Assembly: GCA_001600415.1 (NCBI GenBank)
Contig: BCJX01000002.1
Coordinates: 734,517 to 798,516, forward strand
DNA from: Pascua guehoae
Taxonomy: Eukaryota; Basidiomycota; Tremellomycetes; Trichosporonales; Trichosporonaceae
Length of the DNA stretch: 64,000 nt
Reading direction: 5' to 3'
Shown: positions 23,901 through 34,126 of the stretch, piece by piece
How positions within the stretch are numbered: the stretch's first letter is position 1
How the letters are laid out: each line of letters starts with the position of its first letter
Notes under the pieces: generated by a model
The model's database searches: none
What the model was told of the DNA's origin: nothing
What the model saw: only the letters and a program-made list of their open reading frames with translations
Made by a program: the position numbers and the translations under genes

Positions 23901-24625
23901 GCACTGTCACTGGTACCAACACCGTTGGCACTGAGAGTAGTGCTGGTGCGGAGTGGACTAGTCGCGCGACGCTGGGGAAGTGGGGTAGAAACAGATGACG
24001 AAGGGCGGGGGTGTACTGGTGGAGGAACAACAAGCTTGCGAGTGGCGTATGCAGGGTCTGTTGCAGGCGGCGGCGTCGATTCGGGAGAAGGGTCGGAAGG
24101 AGTGGCAACGTCGATGGGAGCGGGGTCGGCGAGGGTGGGGTTGTCGTTGATTGGCGATTTGTCCACGCGGTGACGGATCGTGGTGGTGGTACTAGTAGTG
24201 GTTCGCGTGGCCTCGTGGACGAGTGACTTGGTAACGGCAGATGGATGAGCCTCGGCTTGTTCTATGGGTGATGCAGGCGAGGTAGCCGGTCGTTCCTGCT
24301 CGTTCTGCTGCTGCTGCTGCTGCTTTGGTGGGTGATCGAAAGTTAATGCCAGCGCGACTGGGGGGGAACGCGGGTAGCGGGGTCTAATGCGACGACGGCA
24401 ATACTGCTTGAGCGAGGAATGCGGGGGCGGGGAGGGTGTTGTTGGCGCAGGCGCGACCGCACTAGAAGAAGAAGAAGGGACAGGGCTAAGCGACGACAAA
24501 GAGGAAGCAGACAACAATGCAGTCGTCGTTTTTGGACTGGATTTGCTAATGATGCGCGACAATGTAGACGGCTTGGACTTTGACGAAAGCGAAGAGTGGA
24601 GAGGAGGAGACGACACAGATGACAT
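20954..24625 (-). CDS. WW-WW-MyTH4-RhoGAP protein (ARHGAP39/Vilse-like)
   Basis: Eight exons: 23375-24625, 23290-23323, 23192-23228, 23059-23132, 22948-23021, 21823-22879, 21221-21781 and 20954-21174, giving 1102 residues. Residues 1-400 are low complexity, with a Q6 run (CAG repeat near 24308-24325). Two WW-like units follow at about 405-440 (FWVTLADPV to QCSWEPPVGA) and 450-480 (GEWWELADSS, SYYYNTLTGQTQWNRPEG). They are split by small exons of 34, 37, 74 and 74 nt. A MyTH4 domain covers about 670-855 (IRWMIQLGVGRTEMRDELYC). A RhoGAP domain covers about 880-1080, with the arginine finger at Arg923 in GIFRVPGD. This is the domain order of animal Vilse/ARHGAP39. The predicted role is to stimulate GTP hydrolysis by a Rho/Cdc42/Rac GTPase, linking to the cytoskeleton or Pro-rich partners. 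The ATG at 24625 (MSSVSSPPLH) is the first good one. Confidence 0.9.
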
Positions 24626-27386
24626 TGGGCTGGGCTGGGCGCAGAGGAAGGTGGGGGGTCGCGACCGGTCGCTACGGTCACGGGTTCCACAGACACAAGG
24701 TCGCGGTGCGGTGCGGTGTGGGTGTGTGGCGTGTGTCCGTGTCCGTGTCCCGACGCGCAAAAGGGAGGGCAATGCTCAATGTCAAGGGCCGTCGGACAAG
24801 TCAAGGTACACACACACGGCCTGCGCGCGACGCGGGCGGCGGTGAAGGGTTGCGCGTAGCTTGACAAAAGTACAGACGCGGCGGCGTCCAAGTTTTTCCT
24901 TTATGGCCCTGGGATCGGGGGCTCTGCTAAGGGGAGCCTAGCGGGATGCCGAGAGGACGCGATGATAGAGGTGCGTCCAAACGTTTTTAAAGGTCCGGAA
25001 CAGGAATCAAGCGCCAGTGGAGGGTATCGGCGTGGGGGCGATAGACTGGCAATGGGTAGGGAGGAGGAGGCAAGGGATGGTCGCGGTCACGCGATCGGAA
25101 GACAAGTGGGAGTCGGGGGGGCCGATGCCGCCCACAGGCGATGGGATGGTGGCGACAAGGAAGGAGAGAGCGAGTGTGGGTGGGTGGGAGGGGGAGCGGG
25201 GGAGGGAGAGAGGAGTAGGAGAGGGAGCGGTGGAGAAGACTGGAAGCAAGCACGAGGAAAAACCCAAGAGAGCATCAAACCCAAAGTGCGCCATCCCAAA
25301 CCCCAACAGACGTGCAGACCCGACGAGTGCAGGTAGGCAAACGTTCCGTATTGGGCATCGTGCATCGTGACGCCATGCACCGACAACCTTTTTGATTCAC
25401 ATATCTGCGACATGGCAATTCACCTTGCTTGTTTCCTCTAAAAGCAACGCTCCTCAAGTGACTCTGGTCTTTTACCACTAGCATCCAGCCAGTGCATCCA
25501 TCTGCACTACTACTCGTGCAGTACAACTGCATGCATGCATGCTTTGCATTGCATTGCTCTTTGCTTTGCAGAATTGCATAATGGCACAATGCGAAACAAT
25601 GCAGGAGTCTTGCTCACGGGCTTGCGATGACGAGGTGGTCTGTGCGCGCGCGTCGGGGCGACGCGACGGTCGACGATGATGGATGGATGCCGTCTGAACG
25701 GGCCGGAGTTGAGCGAGTTTGGTTGTGACCACAGGGTTTTCGGGGTCCAAACGTCCAAGGACAGGGATGTGGTCCCTCTTATCATCCTGAAATATCAAAA
25801 TATCCTACGAGGTCGATACCCATGCGACGTGCATGCACTCGTTCAATGCACGTAATAATAGCCTGAATGGCCCAGTGGCCAGTGGCGCACCGATACGTCG
25901 GTGCCGAAGTGCGAGAAGGAATCCTTCGGCCATACCGTACCCCCCGCACAGACAGACCCGCCTGCACACACACCCGGCACACACCTGCACACCTGCACAC
26001 TTTGTGCGTCCGAATGAGACAGAGACAGGCAGAGGGCTCGCCCATGCACAAACTCATAGCTCGATGCCGGACGGTGGCCAGACGGGACCGACGCGTCCAA
26101 AGTTGAGCGGTTGCGATAACGTCCCGCCTTGCCACGCGGCGTGGCTGCATGACGCGTCTCCGCTACTGTACACGCCAGTTTACACATGAACCAGGTACCC
26201 GGGGTAAACAACAAGCGCAAGCTTCAGAAGCAGCTTCGCACCCCGTCGCCGGCCCTGAGTAAACCGTGAGTGTGGCTGGCCGCGCTCAGTGTCTTTAGCA
26301 GTGCCTTTAGCCAGTAAACGTTGAGCAAAGGCAGGTGGCCAAGTGGATGGCTGCCGAGGGCCCACAGCAAGCTCCGGCCCACCAAACCCCGTCGATGAGA
26401 CTTGAACACTCGGCTTCGGGCTTTGTCATTGGCAGGAACGGAGAGCATGCTTCTGTGTGGTGGGTGCCCAAGTCTTCGCGCATGACAGACAAAAATGCGG
26501 GATGGGCAAGGCATGCGAGGCAGCAACTAAGGTTTCGGGTTGCGTGCCTGCCTCCCGGACGGCTCGGGCAGCTTCCACTGCTTTTCAAACGGCATGTCGT
26601 CTCATCCGCCGCTACCGAGAATGAAGCGTGCAGCTGAGCGCGGTTGAAATCAGATTGAAAAATGATAAAACAATGATGCTTCTGAAACGTGCCGGGAGGA
26701 AGGGATTACGGTCGGGCGGTGGGGGTGATGACGACGCCCCCCACTATGTTCTCCTTTGAATGGAGCGGCGGGAGGGGAATGTGTGCCAATGGCCGGCACC
26801 CGGTGGCCATCCAGTGGGGCAGCATAGAGGGGCGGGGAGGACGTTGAGATCTGCAAGGGGCCGCGGGGCGCAGCATGCATGATCGCAAGACAGACAAAGT
26901 CCCAGATCAGCTCGGCTCGGCGGGCGTGGAGTGAAGGAGGGAGGAAGAATTCAATCAGGCTTTGTCACCCACCCATGTCAGCCAACAGCCAGCCAGCAGC
27001 CAGCACCCAGGCTGCAGGCTGGGGGCCATTCAAAAAGGTAAACAAAACGAGTTCAAACCAAAGACAATTGGTGCCTGTCACGTGTCTCAGGCACAATCCG
27101 CCACCCGTCACGCCCTGCCATGCCCAGCCATGCCCAGCCAGCAGCGGTCCAGTCAACCAAACCTGGTCTCGATTCCACTTCCTTCCTCTTGTCCACTCGC
27201 GCATCGTCCACCCCAACTTGATCACCTACTCCAAAACCCCACCACGACCTTCTCTCCAGCACGCGCTCTTGGTCACCGGCCGCTCCAACAATGCTGCATG
27301 CTTGCTGGACGCCGTCGGTCCGACCCCGGCGTACCGCCCGCTACCCAAACGGCCCCCGCTGATGAGTGGGCCCCAGAGACGCACAC
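24626..27386. other. long gene-poor region
   Basis: About 2.8 kb without a supported gene. It begins with the promoter of the RhoGAP gene (GTGTGTGGCGTGTGTCCGTG words near 24718-24750). It has a purine-rich stretch at 25060-25260 (GGGAGG/GGAGAG words), a TGCAT-rich stretch near 25528-25600, and G/C-rich mixed sequence. Open frames seen here lack the codon bias and splice structure of neighbouring genes. Confidence 0.5.
25528..25590. repeat. TGCAT/TTGCA-rich low-complexity stretch
   Basis: ATGCATGCATGC is followed by TTTGCATTGCATTGC and further TGCAG/TTGCA words. The words are seen directly; no function is evident. Confidence 0.7.
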
Positions 27387-27906
27387 ATGGCAATGGCAGT
27401 AGGCAGGCCAAACGCCGCCTCTGCCGAGGCGGCTTCTAACCCTAAGGTGAGTTGGAGTTGGGATTGGGTGTGGGGGTTCTCCGACATGAGTCTCGGCCCC
27501 CCTTTGTATGCGTCTCAGCCTGCCCTTGGCTGCTTCGCAGTTGCCTCTCTGATCTCACCTATACTCTCCACTGTCCTTCCTTTCCACCACTGTCCTGTCC
27601 TGTTCTCCTTCTTGTGCCCCCCTTCCCTCGCCATGGTATAGCTCATACCCTCCCCGACACACCCCCGCTAACCCCAGTTCTTATACTCGCTGCTCGCAGC
27701 TCCCGGTGCCCGACCATGAGCGTACTCCGCGCCGCTGGCCACCGCGCGGTGGGCCAGGAAGCCTTCCACAGGGCTGGACCGCGCCGCCACGTCTGCTGCC
27801 ATGTGCCGCCGAGGGGCTCTTGCGGGGTGTCTGGGGTGTGTGTGCGGCCGTCGCGCGAGTGTGTGCCGCCCAACAGGGGCGTCGTGGGGACGCGGTAGTT
27901 TTGTGA
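27387..27906 (+). CDS. doubtful two-exon gene for a small basic protein
   Basis: An ATG at 27387 opens a 60-nt frame (MAMAVGRPNAASAEAASNPK) that ends exactly at a GTGAGT donor. After an intron with a CGCTAAC branch-like site, the acceptor at 27699 opens a second frame to a TGA at 27904-27906, for 88 residues in total (exons 27387-27446 and 27700-27906). The first part has normal codon bias, but the second (ERTPRRWPPRGGPG) is Arg/Pro/Gly-rich and could be non-coding. A second acceptor at 27676 gives a shorter protein. The product is not recognised. The promoter side is CT-rich (27170-27250), as before other fungal genes. Treat it as a candidate for transcript checking. Confidence 0.25.
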
Positions 27907-28702
27907 CAAGTTGTAAGGTGGCGATCTTCCCTTGGTTGAGAGCTAGCCTGCTGCCGGGCCCCAGTTCATACCGTGGGAGAGCGACTCGTAGCAGTCGGCG
28001 CGAGCCCGTGTGTTTGTTCCATTTTCTCCATCCCGCCTACAGCCCGGCCCCCGGCCCACGGCATGGACTGCCCCCCAGGAACGCACGCCGCGCCGCCGTG
28101 TCCGGAGAAGAGGACTCTGTCCTAGAGCTACGCGCTCGTGCCTTCACACCGGGGCGGCGGGGCGCGTTCCGGGGGTGTTCCGCCGCCGTGGCGCTGGTGA
28201 GCGGCGCATAGCCCCGCGTGGACGGGAATGCGGGTGGGGAGTGGCCGGGGGAGGGTGAAAGCCCAGAGATCCCGAGCACGGGCACTTGCTGTCAAGTACG
28301 TATTCCTTTTGTGACCGAAGTGAGATGCTATTGATGGGATGTGACTGTCGCTGGGATGCGGAGCAGGTGTTGTATGACAGTGTTTGCAACACCATGTTTG
28401 CAGTGGCACAAGGTGCCACACTGGCATCAGCTGTCGTGTGTGCGTTGGGCAGTTGTATGGGCATTGGCAGCAGGACAGGCGTCAACTGTGTCGTCGGAAC
28501 GGTGCCGGAGACCAGTGTTCTGCGATCTCGGTACGTCTCTAAGAGTGGCCAGCAGGTAGGCCGCTCATTGCCGACAGATGCCGCCGACTGTCGGTGGAGG
28601 CCGACAATATGCCGAGTGACATAACTCGTCATCGGCTTGCAGCCTGGTCCTCATGACAGCTTGCGGCCCGATCCTCGGCGAGGTAGTAACCAACTCTTCA
28701 CC
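27907..28702. other. region before the Zn2Cys6 gene
   Basis: These 796 bases contain GC-rich sequence to about 28280 and then a more balanced stretch that leads into the transcription-factor start at 28703. No gene is supported. Confidence 0.45.
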
Positions 28703-31087
28703 ATGCCCACCATTGACGACGAGCGACCGGCGAAACGGCAGCAACGGCGTCTTATTGCGTGGGTGTATGCGGCCCAAGACGAGCACTTACGCCCTCCAGA
28801 TGCCAAGGCTGTCGGGAGATTCGCGTAAGCAGTTGGCTTCGCCGGCGTCTCTGACGATAGATGAGATGTATCGACAATGAATCCCAACGAGACCCATGCC
28901 AGCGTTGTCGTGGGTACTGTGTGATTGTCGTGTTGCTGAATGTCCAGGACGGCTTAGCATTCCATGCATCTATGCGAGAAAGAGGCGACGAACCAAGAGT
29001 GAGCTGCGCCAGCTGGACTCTCAACCGTCGCTGCGTCGTCAGGACGCCCGCGCGCACCCGGTTCCGTCTCCCGCTAGGCCGGTGGACGAGCCTGCTCCGT
29101 ATGATCCTGGGTCATCCGACACGCGGTTTAACGAAGCCAGTAGAGAAGGCGACAGCCCTCGCCTTTCGCCTGCCCGTGTAGCGCGAGTGGAGCCTGGCAG
29201 CCACGCGACGATGGGATACCTTGACCCAGATATCCATCGCTCGGAACCCGTTCACGTGCAGAGTGTGGCCAGCGATGCATCTCCACAAGAGGAGAGGGTA
29301 TACAGGGGCACGTATGCTGAAGACGATCCTAGTAAGTGCCCATGTTCGCCTCGTCACTCATCGACTCTCAGTCACGATGGATCTGTTGAGCGCCATTGAA
29401 GCCGAGCACTTGTGTCTACAGTGCGTACATGTCCTTGCTATGCTGAAGTCAGGTTCATGCGCCACCTCAACCCGCTCACCGCGCTTCTGGATCCACAACG
29501 TGAGCATTGCACCAGTCCCACATCTTGTCCTTGGTCCTAACGGTTACGTCCAGTGCACACGCTCGAGTACATCCGCCGGACATCGTCAGCCCTCGTCTCC
29601 GCCGTGTTAATGTGCGCTGCAAAGTTTTTCCGGCGGCCGCTATACGCGCCCTTGCTCGCACACACGCGCACGCTCGTCAACCGCGTAACGTCGACTGGCA
29701 ACAATCGCAACCTCGGCACGATCCAGGCCTTGGCGCTCATGGTGTCGTGGAAGGAGCCGACAGACAGCACGTCTGGGCTCAAGATGGCTATTGCGATCCG
29801 GCTTGGGTATGAACTCGGGCTCCATGTACCGCGTACCATGCCTCTGCCAGAGGACAAGCACGAGGCGCGTGTCATTGCCGACGGCGAGCGGACGTGGTTT
29901 GTTCTATCTTGTGAGAGTCCAGAGGGTTGTGTATCCAGATATACAATTGGCTGACTAATGTCGATTAGGCTTTGACAGGATCTTCTCAGACGTATTTGGT
30001 CTGCCTCCCACGATGCGGCTGGAGGAACTCCCCAACGTACATCGACCTGCAGCGGCTGGAACTGACGCCAGTGTACACGATGGGCCGAAGAGACGGAACG
30101 CATCCACGGCGGCGACATGCGCCACGCGTGCAGTATGAGCTCGGCGTCGACGTACCTCATGCTCATCCGCCTGCGGCGGACGTACACGACGATGCGGCGC
30201 GAGACGGCGTGGGCGCTCCTGAACGACATTTACACCCAGATGGAGCTGCATCTCCAGCAGTGGTTCCCGGCAGACCAGTGTGGGTACCGTAGTCGTATTT
30301 GCCCAAAGTGGACCCCTGCTGATGCCACCTTGCACAGCAAAGGGAAAGTTTTCGCCGTACGAGCAGACAATTCTCAAGTGGTTTGACATCAACCACCTCA
30401 TGCGGACCAAGTTTCTCATGCTCGACGTGTGCCCCGACGCGCAGCGCGACCTGATTGTCGCCGACTGGCTCGACCTGGCCGAGCGGTACACGACGCAGAC
30501 GGAGCTGCTCGCGGGGCTGGGCTGCATGGGCTACATGCAGGACACGTCGGCGACGCACCTGTCGTCGTTTGGTGTCATCGGGCACAAGGTGGGCATCGGT
30601 CAACATGCCCAACACAGTGTTCGAGGCCGAGGGTGAAGCTTACCGCCCAGATGTGTGCGCGTCTGCCCATCCTCCAGCGCCAGCTCGTGGTCGACTACAT
30701 CCGCCGCCTGTCTGCATGCTGCGACACGCATACCGACACGGCAGGCGGGGACGCGGTGATGGACGTCGTCGGGCGCTTCCTCCGTCGGCTCCTGCAGCTC
30801 CTCGCCGACGAAACACAGTCGCTCTCCCAGCCCGACGACGGGGTTTTCGCGCCTCAGGACGCCTTTGGCGCATTCGGCCTGGTGAGCTACACGCTCCTGT
30901 TGCGAAGTTTTAGCTCACTCCCAAGGACGAGTTTCTGCGCAATGCGCTGCCGATCCCGCAGGTTGACAATTTCGATCCCACAATGTCTATTGATGATCAG
31001 TTTTGGTTGGTTTCTGGGACGCGCATCGCGCTGACTTCTAGGTCCATGTTGTTTCCGGATCCCAATATTGGCCTGCCAGAAATCTAG
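28703..31087 (+). CDS. Zn2Cys6 fungal transcription factor
   Basis: Thirteen exons: 28703-28758, 28800-28824, 28861-28909, 28948-29331, 29372-29420, 29453-29499, 29554-29910, 29969-30036, 30072-30279, 30338-30588, 30651-30881, 30926-31005 and 31042-31087. They give 616 residues. The zinc cluster is assembled only by splicing: Cys20, Cys23, Cys30, Cys40, Cys43 and Cys50 (CQGCREIRMRC, then PCQRC, then SIPC), spacing C-x2-C-x6-C-x9-C-x2-C-x6-C, followed by the basic linker ARKRRRTKSEL. The middle part (FMRHLNPLTALLDPQ, SWKEPTDSTSGLKMAIAIRL, IRRTSSALVSAVLMCAAKFF) matches the fungal-specific regulatory domain. It should bind CGG half-sites as a nuclear dimer. Exon 2 has 25 nt and the intron at 30037-30071 only 35 nt. 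It is tail to tail with the GH5 gene at 31437 and may regulate that neighbourhood. Confidence 0.9.
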
Positions 31088-31436
31088 TGTGATGTCTCTT
31101 CTCTGTGATAAAGTGAACTGGACGCTTACGCTGCCGCGCTGCTGCTAATGGCTTCGAGCGTGGCATGCTCCCAGCAGTGTCATGGAAGCCGCGCTCTATG
31201 CGCCTCAGAGGAGGGCAATGGTACTGTAGCAAGACCTGATGAGTGCACCAAAAACATGTTGGTTCGAGGCTGAAATCCCTGATACCATTGCACAAGTCGC
31301 TTGGGAGGCTGCATGCTCTGACATGCTGATAAGCACGTCTGTAGACCGAGGTGCGCGCACTCTCCGAATATCGTTCCATTCCAACCAGTGACATCTACAA
31401 ACTTATGAACAGTCACACGAGTTATCTGCCACGCGC
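31088..31436. other. short convergent intergenic region
   Basis: These 349 bases separate the stop codons of the Zn2Cys6 gene and the GH5 gene. Both 3' ends and terminators must lie here. No further structure is seen. Confidence 0.6.
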
Positions 31437-33202
31437 TCAATCCTGCTTGGTAGACAAGGCATCCTCGGACATGACAGCGACGAGTTTCTCACGCTGTACG
31501 CAATTGTCTGGTGATCGTCAGCTCTCATACTCCCAAGCGATACTCACCAAAATGCCAGCTCTTGGCGACTGCATCGAGCTCGTCAAAGCTCAGCCCGGCA
31601 AAGTACTGCCCATACTCCTTGGCCAGCTCCTCGGACAGGAGCAGACCGCGGACCTGGCGCAGGACGTGCTTCTTGACCTTCCACGTGGGCGGGTATTTTT
31701 TCTCCAGCGACGGCGCATTCTCCGCAAACCAGTCTTCCAGCGGCCCAAAGACGTGCTTGACGGGGGTCTCGTCAAAGCCCCACCCGTCCGCCGATGTGGC
31801 CTTTTTCTTCGCCAGGAACGGTCCGAGCAGTTTGAGCAAGGGCGAGTTCTCTTGGGGGTAGACGATACCCATCACGCCAATATCTGTCTCGTTAGCCGTG
31901 GGCCAATCAATCCTGCGTCACTAGAACCGGTGCTCACCCTTGTAAGTCCACAGGCTGTAACTCGCGTTGTGGCGGCGGTTGATATCCAGCTGCAGCTTGA
32001 GGACCTCGTACCGCGCATCATTGACCTGCTCCCAGTCCTCTCCGTCCTTGGGCGTGTTGTACGTCGGCCCGAATTCGCTGTTCCAGATGGGCGTCTTGGT
32101 GTCGATCATAAAGTCGGCTTTACGGCGGAACGTACGCTCATGCCACTCGACCTGCTCCTTGGTGCCAGTGAACCGCTCAGGAGCTGCGGGGAATCCGTAG
32201 CTGAGGCGTGAGCAGAGCAGACAGGGAGCCTGTCGCTTCACTCACATCGAGTAATCATGGCACGAGTAGACGCAGTTGGGAAGGGGAGTCGTAAAGTGAG
32301 AAAAGTCATACCCAAAGGAGTTGCCACTGGAGCGTCAGAGATTATTCCTGTGGCTGCTGACAACTCACTCGAGGAAGAGAATGTGGTGCGGATCCACGGC
32401 ACGGATGGCCTTCTCGATGCGGACGTAGAAGGCCTGAAGACGCTCGTGCTCTACGTCGGCCGGCTCATTCATGGGATTGTAGCCCGCAACCCAGGTATTG
32501 TCACGGTAGTGTTGCGCAAGAATCTCCCACAACCACACTGCCCGGTCCTGGAAGTCTTTGTACTCCCAGACTTGCCCGTCAGCACGAGAGTCGGTGGCAT
32601 TTTGAGCTGGACTTACAGAGCGCCTGGTTTGTGTTGTTGTCGCTGTGCCAGTCCATGTTCTGGCCACCAGGGAGCGAGTGGAGGTCGATGACGGTGTAGA
32701 TGCCGTGAGCCGCACACTGACAATTAGCTCACAGTCTTCGGTTCCGTTGTGATGCCTACGAGATTGACGACGCGGTCGAGATGCTTGAAGCCGCTCTTCT
32801 TCAGGACACGTGGGTTCATGTCATCCTCAAAGTGCCGATAGTTGATCGCAATGCGGATGCAGTTGAAGCCGAGCGATGCAATAAACGCGGCATCGGCTTC
32901 GGTAAAGTAGTACTCTAGAAACCTGTCAAAGTAAAATTCGTACTTTTCCGGTCCGAGCACCGCCTTCATTGCGGCGCGCGCCTGGTTCTCTTGGCCCGCA
33001 AAGCCGTTCATAAAGTTTTCCATTAGCACTGTGTTCATTAGCTTGGCGCAATGGTTGTTCTGCCATTGTTGTAGCACTCACTCCATCCTCCCAGCGAGGC
33101 GCCCTTGAGGAGAATAGGCTGGCCATCACGTGTAATGTGGCTCCCTTCGACCTTGAGGTAGCCGTGCGTGCTGCCGTTCGTATTGCCATTGACGTAGACC
33201 AT
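31437..33202 (-). CDS. GH5 glucosidase (cellulase/exo-beta-glucanase type), no signal peptide
   Basis: Eight exons: 33082-33202, 32760-33028, 32617-32716, 32369-32570, 32246-32326, 31938-32200, 31548-31883 and 31437-31507, giving 480 residues. Family blocks are clear: LLKGASLGGWMLMENFMNGF, FNCIRIAINYRHFEDD, VIDLHSLPGGQNMDWHSDN and ALFWEYKDFQDRAVWLWE. The acid/base is Glu199 in NPMNEPAD and the nucleophile Glu300 in WNSEFGPTY. There is neither a signal peptide nor a membrane span, so a cytosolic enzyme acting on imported beta-glucosides or glycolipids is likely; the exact substrate is unknown. The ATG at 33202 (MVYVNGNTNG) opens exon 1. The gene diverges from the permease at 34127 across a 924-bp region carrying a repeat array, and converges on the Zn2Cys6 gene. 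That layout suggests, but does not prove, a shared catabolic task. Confidence 0.92.
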
Positions 33203-33480
33203 TGTGCTTTCGTGAGTCTAGAATCATGGTGCTGCTTTCGTCGGGTTAAGTACCAGACCTGTTGCCTACTTGATAATGCAGTGGAGGGGTGCCACCGTGC
33301 CATCAGCGCCACAGACTGCTTGTCAAACAACGGCCCGCAGATATCTTAACAGCGGTACCCTACACGTGGCTCCCCAGATGGCGCTCTTGCCAAGCAAGAC
33401 GACTCATTCCGCCTCATGCCGCCGTCAGCCGCGACGAGCGGTGCCCGGTGAAATCTCGGTTGTTTACGCGGGTGTTGGAA

Positions 33481-33492
33481 CGGCAGTTACCG
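33481..33492. promoter_or_regulatory. CGG-N6-CCG inverted half-sites
   Basis: CGGCAGTTACCG has CGG and CCG half-sites with a 6-base spacer, the arrangement bound by some Zn2Cys6 dimers such as yeast Ppr1. It abuts the 30-bp repeats. In GC-rich DNA such a match can arise by chance, so binding by the nearby Zn2Cys6 protein is only an inference. Confidence 0.35.
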
Positions 33493-33573
33493 CCGTTAAC
33501 CGCTGTTAACTACTTCGTTTTCGCTGTTAACCGCTGTTAACTATGTCTTTTCCGCTATTAACCGCTGATAAAC
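33491..33573. repeat. three degenerate 30-bp direct repeats with GTTAACCGCTGTTAAC core
   Basis: Copy 1 (from about 33491) and copy 2 (from about 33522) share GTTAACCGCTGTTAACTA followed by a T-rich end. Copy 3 (from about 33553) is degenerate (TATTAACCGCTGATAAAC). Copies 1 and 2 each hold two GTTAAC palindromes 10 bp apart, close to one helical turn. Confidence 0.85.
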
Positions 33574-34126
33574 AGTGAACGCAGGGTCTGCATGTCATGG
33601 TGATCGGCAGGCCCATGGGGCCTACAATGGGCTAGAACGACAACCTCAATGCACTCTTCATCTGTCTTGGGGAAGGAAGAATAGCGCTTACGCACACGGA
33701 GCACACTCCAGCTGCGTTCACCGAGATGCCCACCTCGCTGTTCATGTGCCATCAAGAGACCGATCGCCGGACCGACAGGAACATGCTTGCCAATGGGGCT
33801 CGGCGCCGACGCTCGGCGAGCCGGTAAAGTGCCTTGACACCAAGTGGAGCCTATTTCCATTGCGGGCGGCGCACCAATAATCGACGCTTGTGAATGTGAT
33901 CATTGACATCCGATATTCCGCCGTCCTCTGCATGTGTAACCGCGCCGGAAGTCTGTTTGTATTGTGCCGCCACCGTCATTGTTCTGGTGGGCAAGTGGGG
34001 AACGCAATGCCATCGCCGGGCGCATAGATAAGAGCGTGTCGAGGTCAGGATCAAGGCCCCACTCACCCCCAACCTTTCTCAAAGGAGCCCCACCACACCA
34101 AAGCCAAAGCACAGTCACACGACACG

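Larger units (their letters stand above)
33203..34126. promoter_or_regulatory. divergent promoter region of the GH5 and permease genes
   Basis: These 924 bases separate two divergent starts. They hold the 30-bp repeat array and the CGG-N6-CCG site listed separately, about 280-370 bases from the GH5 start. Closer to the permease the sequence has CACCACACCAAAGCC just before the ATG at 34127. No other gene is seen. Confidence 0.6.

Noticed and set aside
26879..27439. 186-codon plus-strand frame starting with ATG
   Set aside because: Arg/Pro/His-rich text without a domain. It crosses a CT-rich promoter-like stretch and conflicts with the better-placed short exon at 27387.
31255..31285. GGTTCGAGGC resembling a tRNA T-loop
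   Set aside because: No matching acceptor, D or anticodon arms at the needed distances; it lies in the 3' flank between two genes.
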